DNA of 8,950 bases, from contig JABFSD010000383.1 in the NCBI GenBank assembly GCA_013140935.1, forward strand, positions 1-8,950, given 5' to 3'. Shown here one piece after another: positions 6,738 through 8,950 of the stretch. The DNA is from Acidobacteriota bacterium. GTDB lineage: Bacteria; Acidobacteriota; Blastocatellia; RBC074. The notes beneath the pieces were generated by a model. It was not told where the DNA came from, did not search any database, and saw nothing but the letters and a program-made list of their open reading frames with translations. The position numbers were made by a program, and so were the translations under genes. Within the stretch, counting starts at the first letter, position 1. Every line of letters begins with the position of its first letter.

Positions 6738-7391
6738 TTAGCTCTGTGTCACGAATTTCAAAAAAGTCTTGCCCACGATGATCTCATCACCGTTTTTCAA
6801 AGCCTGTTTATTGCCGGGCAATAGGCGCGGCCCGCGATTGACGAAGGTGCCGTTGGTGCTGCCCAAATCTTCAATAGCATATTGATTATTCTGCCAATGA
6901 ATGCGGGCGTGACGGCGCGACACTTTGGCTTCGGGGTCGTCCTGATCCAAATCAATGTCGGGGAAGATGCCGCCGTCGGCATCCCAGCGACCGATCAACG
7001 AATCGTTTTCAGTCAGCGAAAATTCCTTACCGATTTGTCCGCCGCGTTGAATGACCAACCGCGCGTGAACTAGCAAACCATTGGCGGAACCCGCTTCAAC
7101 GCGCGTAGCGCGCGCATTGCCAACCAGATTGCTAGTGGAATGGCTGGCAACGCTCGTAATGTTCGCCGCCACCGGAGCCGCCTGTGCAGGGGGCGTAAAC
7201 GGCGTAGCGGGTTTCGGGGCCAAGCTGGGTGAATTGAATTGCGGCGGCGAGACGAATTGCGGCGGTGGCGGCACTGCCGGTGCCGCCGGCACTACGCGCA
7301 CGGCAGCCATTCCTTTGAGTTTAGCTCCGCATTCATCGCAGTATTCCGAGCCATCCAGATTTTCCGTGCTGCATTGTTTACAGGTAATCAT
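6738..7391 (-). CDS. Zinc-ribbon/FHA-domain adaptor protein
   Basis: A 217-residue soluble protein, probably an adaptor that recruits phosphorylated partners. It has an N-terminal zinc ribbon (Cys4, Cys7, Cys18, Cys21), a Pro/Ala-rich flexible linker (about 30-105) and a C-terminal FHA domain (about 109-217) with LIGR (132-135), SRRHA (158-162) and GSTNGT (177-182), the residues that bind phosphothreonine. The FHA domain closely resembles that of the downstream kinase, including a shared GI-P-(I/V)DL segment before the SRRHA motif, so the two are paralogues. Two ATG codons compete: 7400 and 7391. The GGAGG Shine-Dalgarno (7403-7407) is only 2 nt from the first and 11 nt from the second; 7391 is preferred because it places the cysteines at exactly the positions found in the kinase (4, 7, 18, 21). 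The gene is first in the presumed adaptor-kinase-RDD operon. Confidence 0.9.
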   Translation of the reverse strand: MITCKQCSTENLDGSEYCDECGAKLKGMAAVRVVPAAPAVPPPPQFVSPPQFNSPSLAPKPATPFTPPAQAAPVAANITSVASHSTSNLVGNARATRVEAGSANGLLVHARLVIQRGGQIGKEFSLTENDSLIGRWDADGGIFPDIDLDQDDPEAKVSRRHARIHWQNNQYAIEDLGSTNGTFVNRGPRLLPGNKQALKNGDEIIVGKTFLKFVTQS

Positions 7392-7402
7392 AAGCGTCAT
7401 CG

Positions 7403-7407
7403 CCTCC
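7403..7407 (-). promoter_or_regulatory. Shine-Dalgarno of the adaptor gene
   Basis: GGAGG on the minus strand lies 2 nt before the ATG at 7400 and 11 nt before the ATG at 7391. Neither spacing is ideal, so the start remains ambiguous by three codons. Confidence 0.6.
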
Positions 7408-7491
7408 GCTCAAGACTGTGAGAGCCGCGCCCTTTGCGAGCAGGGCTGTGCCTCCGAAAAAAAGAATGTGTGACAGGGAACCGGGTCAAAT

Positions 7492-7511
7492 GATGCTTGC
7501 GGATGCTTGCG
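7492..7511. repeat. Perfect 10-bp tandem direct repeat in the operon leader
   Basis: GATGCTTGCG occurs twice in direct succession (7492-7501 and 7502-7511). One repeat unit is about one helical turn, so both copies face the same side of the DNA, as would suit a regulator site; chance duplication is also possible. Confidence 0.6.
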
Positions 7512-7552
7512 ATAAATTGCAAAGAGAGCTTCTTCCTTACGCTGCGTCGCGC

Positions 7553-7558
7553 TGTCAA
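7553..7558 (-). promoter_or_regulatory. Consensus -35-like TTGACA upstream of the kinase operon
   Basis: TTGACA on the minus strand matches the sigma-70 -35 consensus perfectly, but at 16-18 bp spacing there is only a purine-rich GAAGAA-type sequence and no good -10. It could be a promoter needing an activator, or coincidence. Confidence 0.2.
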
Positions 7559-7568
7559 AGCACTGTGA

Positions 7569-7583
7569 GCGACCGGCATGCCA
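7569..7583 (-). promoter_or_regulatory. Sigma-54-like -24/-12 element upstream of the kinase operon
   Basis: The minus strand reads TGGCATG-CCGG-TCGC, compared with the sigma-54 consensus TGGCACG-N4-TTGC: the essential GG and GC are present at the right spacing, with two mismatches at less strict positions. Transcription would begin near 7557, leaving a leader of about 165 nt. A single match of this quality can arise by chance. Confidence 0.25.
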
Positions 7584-7700
7584 AGTCGAGCGGCGCGCAT
7601 CATACACCGAAAACCTTTTGGGTTGCCAATTGCGTTTCGGTTTAAGTCGAGGTTGTCTTTCTCAGCGAGAACTTGACAGTGAAGCGTGGTGAATGAAACG

Positions 7701-7727
7701 AAAAGAGCCGCTTGCGCGGCTCTTTTT
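7701..7727. terminator. Strong bidirectional intrinsic terminator
   Basis: A perfect 11-bp inverted repeat, AAAAGAGCCGC and GCGGCTCTTTT (7701-7711 and 7716-7726), encloses a TTGC loop and has T runs on either strand. On the minus strand it lies 15 nt past the tRNA-Asn CCA end and should terminate that transcript, isolating the tRNA from the kinase operon. Confidence 0.9.
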
Positions 7728-7742
7728 CTCAGCTAAAAAATT

Positions 7743-7817
7743 TGGCTCCTCAGGTAGGAGTCGAACCTACAACCCCTCGGTTAACAGCCGAGTGCTCTGC
7801 CATTGAGCTACTGAGGA
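7743..7817 (-). tRNA. tRNA-Asn (anticodon GTT)
   Basis: The minus strand folds into a complete cloverleaf of 75 nt: acceptor TCCTCAG/CTGAGGA, linker TA, D stem GCTC/GAGC with a 7-nt loop, anticodon stem CTCGG/CCGAG with loop CTGTTAA (anticodon GTT), 5-nt variable loop, T stem GTAGG/CCTAC with loop TTCGACT. The discriminator is G73, typical for asparagine, and the CCA end is encoded (7743-7745). A longer apparent acceptor (GCTCCTC/GAGGAGC) can be drawn by sliding two bases, but it would misplace the U8-A9 linker and lose the G73-CCA end. It has its own promoter upstream and the terminator at 7701-7727 downstream. Confidence 0.97.
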
Positions 7818-7846
7818 GCATTGGAAAGCTCCAGGAACGAAGCCGG

Positions 7847-7875
7847 AAAATAAACCAGCCGTTGCGGTCTGTCAA
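7847..7875 (-). promoter_or_regulatory. Sigma-70-type promoter of tRNA-Asn
   Basis: On the minus strand TTGACA (7870-7875, perfect -35) and TATTTT (7847-7852, four of six -10) are separated by exactly 17 bp. Transcription should start near 7840, about 23 nt before the mature tRNA 5' end. The -35 sits inside an inverted repeat GCGGT/ACCGC (7864-7868 and 7875-7879). Confidence 0.75.
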
Positions 7876-7900
7876 CCGCTTGCCACTAAAAAACTCCCGC

Positions 7901-8572
7901 TTAAAAATCGAAGACTAAAAACGTTCCGATGACGTGCAAATAACCGGGGCGCGCAACGGCGTCCCACTGTTTCATATAAAAACCGTTGAACGTTACGTGT
8001 TCGATTACAGGCAGCCGCGCACCGGTGTAAATCTGTTTGCGCGACCAGGCTTGTGTGCGGCTGTCGTAAAACACTTCGACGGAAAAGTAAGGCGTCAGAG
8101 TGTGTTCGTGTCCGTCGAGTGTGACATGCAACGGACGTTCGATTTGTGAACGATTGCGATAGCGCGTGGCGAAAACGCCGTTGAGGTTGCGAAACTCAAT
8201 GCGATTACGATCAGTGACGACGAAGCCTTTCCCCAAGTTAGCACGTGGCGTGAAATCGAAATGCAGCCGGTCTTCTTCGGTTCGACGTTCCGGCGTGAAG
8301 GTGTTGATGACCTTGCGATATTGCGATGCCACGGTGAAGTTGCGATGCGCCGTCCAGTTAAAACCGAGGCCGCGCTGTTTGGTGATGGCGGCGTCATTGT
8401 GTTGTCCGCGTCGTATCGTACCGAAGAGTACCACTCCGAAATTGGGCTTGATGCGCCAGGTCAGTTGCATGTCAGGCCACCATTGCACGTCGTTAGTCGG
8501 TTGTGCGTTTTGCGCAAAACAAGGCGCAGCACACAGCAGCAAGCAAATCGTTTTTAGCCAGTTGCGAAGCAT
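7901..8572 (-). CDS. DUF2490-like outer-membrane beta-barrel protein
   Basis: A 223-residue exported protein. Residues 1-20 form a classical signal peptide (basic MLRNWLKT, hydrophobic core, likely cut after CFA at residue 20). The mature part has a WWPDMQLTWRI stretch near its start, then alternating aromatic/polar strands such as FGVVLFGTI, FTVASQYRKV, RIEFRN, LTPYFSVEVFYD and HVIGTFLVFDF, ending in Phe as outer-membrane barrels usually do. This pattern fits the DUF2490 family, whose function is unknown. The ATG at 8572 is chosen because it gives a compact signal peptide and lies 8 nt after the upstream stop; a GTG at 8590 (six residues longer) is possible, has a weak AGG before it and would overlap the upstream gene. 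No lipobox is seen. It is likely translated together with the hydrolase gene. The tRNA promoter begins 25 bp beyond its stop codon. Confidence 0.8.
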   Translation of the reverse strand: MLRNWLKTICLLLCAAPCFAQNAQPTNDVQWWPDMQLTWRIKPNFGVVLFGTIRRGQHNDAAITKQRGLGFNWTAHRNFTVASQYRKVINTFTPERRTEEDRLHFDFTPRANLGKGFVVTDRNRIEFRNLNGVFATRYRNRSQIERPLHVTLDGHEHTLTPYFSVEVFYDSRTQAWSRKQIYTGARLPVIEHVTFNGFYMKQWDAVARPGYLHVIGTFLVFDF

Positions 8573-8580
8573 CAAATGTT

Positions 8581-8950
8581 TCAGCGCCACGCGCGCCTAA
8601 AGAAATTCAAAATATGAAAAGCGTCGAGATACTTAAACGGCGTGCGGCCAATCGTGTAATGGCCGCAGCGCAGATACGCGGTTTCGTGCGGTACGCCATG
8701 ACGGCGACTGTCTGCGATAAAAATATCTGTCAGGTCGGGCAGAAACGACAAGTCGTAACGCGCCGAGACGAACATCGCGCGCCGCTTCACCGTGGGCAAC
8801 ACGCGGTCAGCGTAAAAGCTCGGACTCAAACTCAGCCAAACCTCACGAGCCGTTTTCAAATCAAGTGCAGTTTCCAAACTTTCACGAATGTGCGAAGTGG
8901 TGACCGCCCGCCAGACCACGTCGCCGAAATAGCTTGAGACCATGTTGAAT
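8581..8950 (-). CDS. Alpha/beta-hydrolase, C-terminal part (5' end outside window)
   Basis: The frame is open to the window edge; an internal ATG at 8943 is not taken as the start because the sequence upstream remains in frame and a complete hydrolase would need a nucleophile elbow that is absent here. The visible 120-plus residues look like the last third of an alpha/beta-hydrolase fold: a strand and turn ending in ARYD (acid residue of the catalytic triad, residue 64 counted from that Met) and then PHETAYLRCGHYT with the triad His (residue 95), followed by a helix to the C-terminus. The substrate cannot be told. The stop codon at 8581-8583 lies within 8 nt of, or overlaps, the start of the outer-membrane protein gene, suggesting one operon and translational coupling. 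The fold assignment rests on these motifs and general pattern, not on a database match. Confidence 0.72.
   Translation of the reverse strand, partial: FNMVSSYFGDVVWRAVTTSHIRESLETALDLKTAREVWLSLSPSFYADRVLPTVKRRAMFVSARYDLSFLPDLTDIFIADSRRHGVPHETAYLRCGHYTIGRTPFKYLDAFHILNFFRRAWR

Larger units (their letters stand above)
7392..7700 (-). other. Leader and upstream region of the kinase operon
   Basis: About 310 bp without a convincing gene; the short minus-strand frame at 7410-7607 is compositionally unlike a protein and has no start signal. On the minus strand, near the adaptor gene, a small hairpin GCCCT/AGGGC (7429-7433 and 7442-7446, 8-nt loop) could form in the mRNA leader. A perfect 10-bp tandem repeat and two promoter-like elements are listed separately. 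Confidence 0.5.

Noticed and set aside
807..7391. Cluster as part of a type VI secretion system or PknB cell-division locus
   Set aside because: The kinase/phosphatase/FHA combination is reminiscent, but no Tss, PASTA, penicillin-binding or RodA-type genes occur in the window.
7410..7645. Short frames on both strands in the operon leader
   Set aside because: No ribosome binding site, no recognisable domain, and translations look random; the region is better explained as leader and promoter.
7673..7701. Plus-strand TTGACA as a promoter
   Set aside because: No -10 at suitable spacing, and transcription would run straight into the terminator and antisense to the tRNA.
7743..7817. tRNA gene as an attachment site for an integrated element
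   Set aside because: No integrase, no duplicated tRNA 3' end and no change of gene character around it were seen in the window.

Overview
The window looks like a chromosomal segment of a Gram-negative, environmentally versatile bacterium, most likely an acidobacterium (Blastocatellia-like). This placement is inference from the mix of zinc-ribbon/FHA signalling proteins, a DUF2490-type outer-membrane protein, the UvrC sequence style and a moderately GC-rich composition; no marker gene settles it. No phage, transposon, integrase or CRISPR array was seen.

Layout: (1) 1-687, plus strand, the C-terminal part of uvrC (excision repair nuclease). (2) 807-7391, minus strand, five signalling genes read right to left: a zinc-ribbon/FHA adaptor (6738-7391), a soluble Ser/Thr kinase flanked by two zinc ribbons and ending in an FHA domain (5225-6706), an RDD membrane protein (4708-5181), then after a 354-bp non-coding gap a zinc-ribbon/one-TM/TPR protein (2563-4353) and an FHA-GAF-PP2C(SpoIIE-type) phosphatase (807-2537). 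uvrC and the phosphatase converge on a 119-bp spacer. (3) 7392-7742, a leader/promoter region followed by a strong bidirectional hairpin terminator. (4) 7743-7817, minus strand, tRNA-Asn(GTT) with encoded CCA and its own good promoter. (5) 7901-8950, minus strand, a DUF2490-like outer-membrane protein coupled to the 3' part of an alpha/beta-hydrolase gene that runs off the window.

The most interesting unit is the five-gene cluster. It contains a writer (kinase), an eraser (PP2C-type phosphatase), three FHA phosphothreonine readers and two membrane proteins. Three of the five proteins begin with a zinc ribbon of identical CX2C-X10-CX2C geometry, and the kinase carries a fourth copy between its catalytic and FHA domains. 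The adaptor and kinase FHA domains are close paralogues. My inference is that the cluster forms one phospho-signalling assembly at the inner membrane, with the TPR protein and RDD protein anchoring it and the GAF domain of the phosphatase adding a signal input. The individual families are known; whether this exact combination has been described cannot be determined from sequence alone.

Two of the genes in the cluster have recognisable Shine-Dalgarno sequences (the adaptor and the TPR gene); the kinase, RDD and phosphatase genes do not, and the phosphatase start is preceded by an odd ATGGGGG-type tandem repeat.
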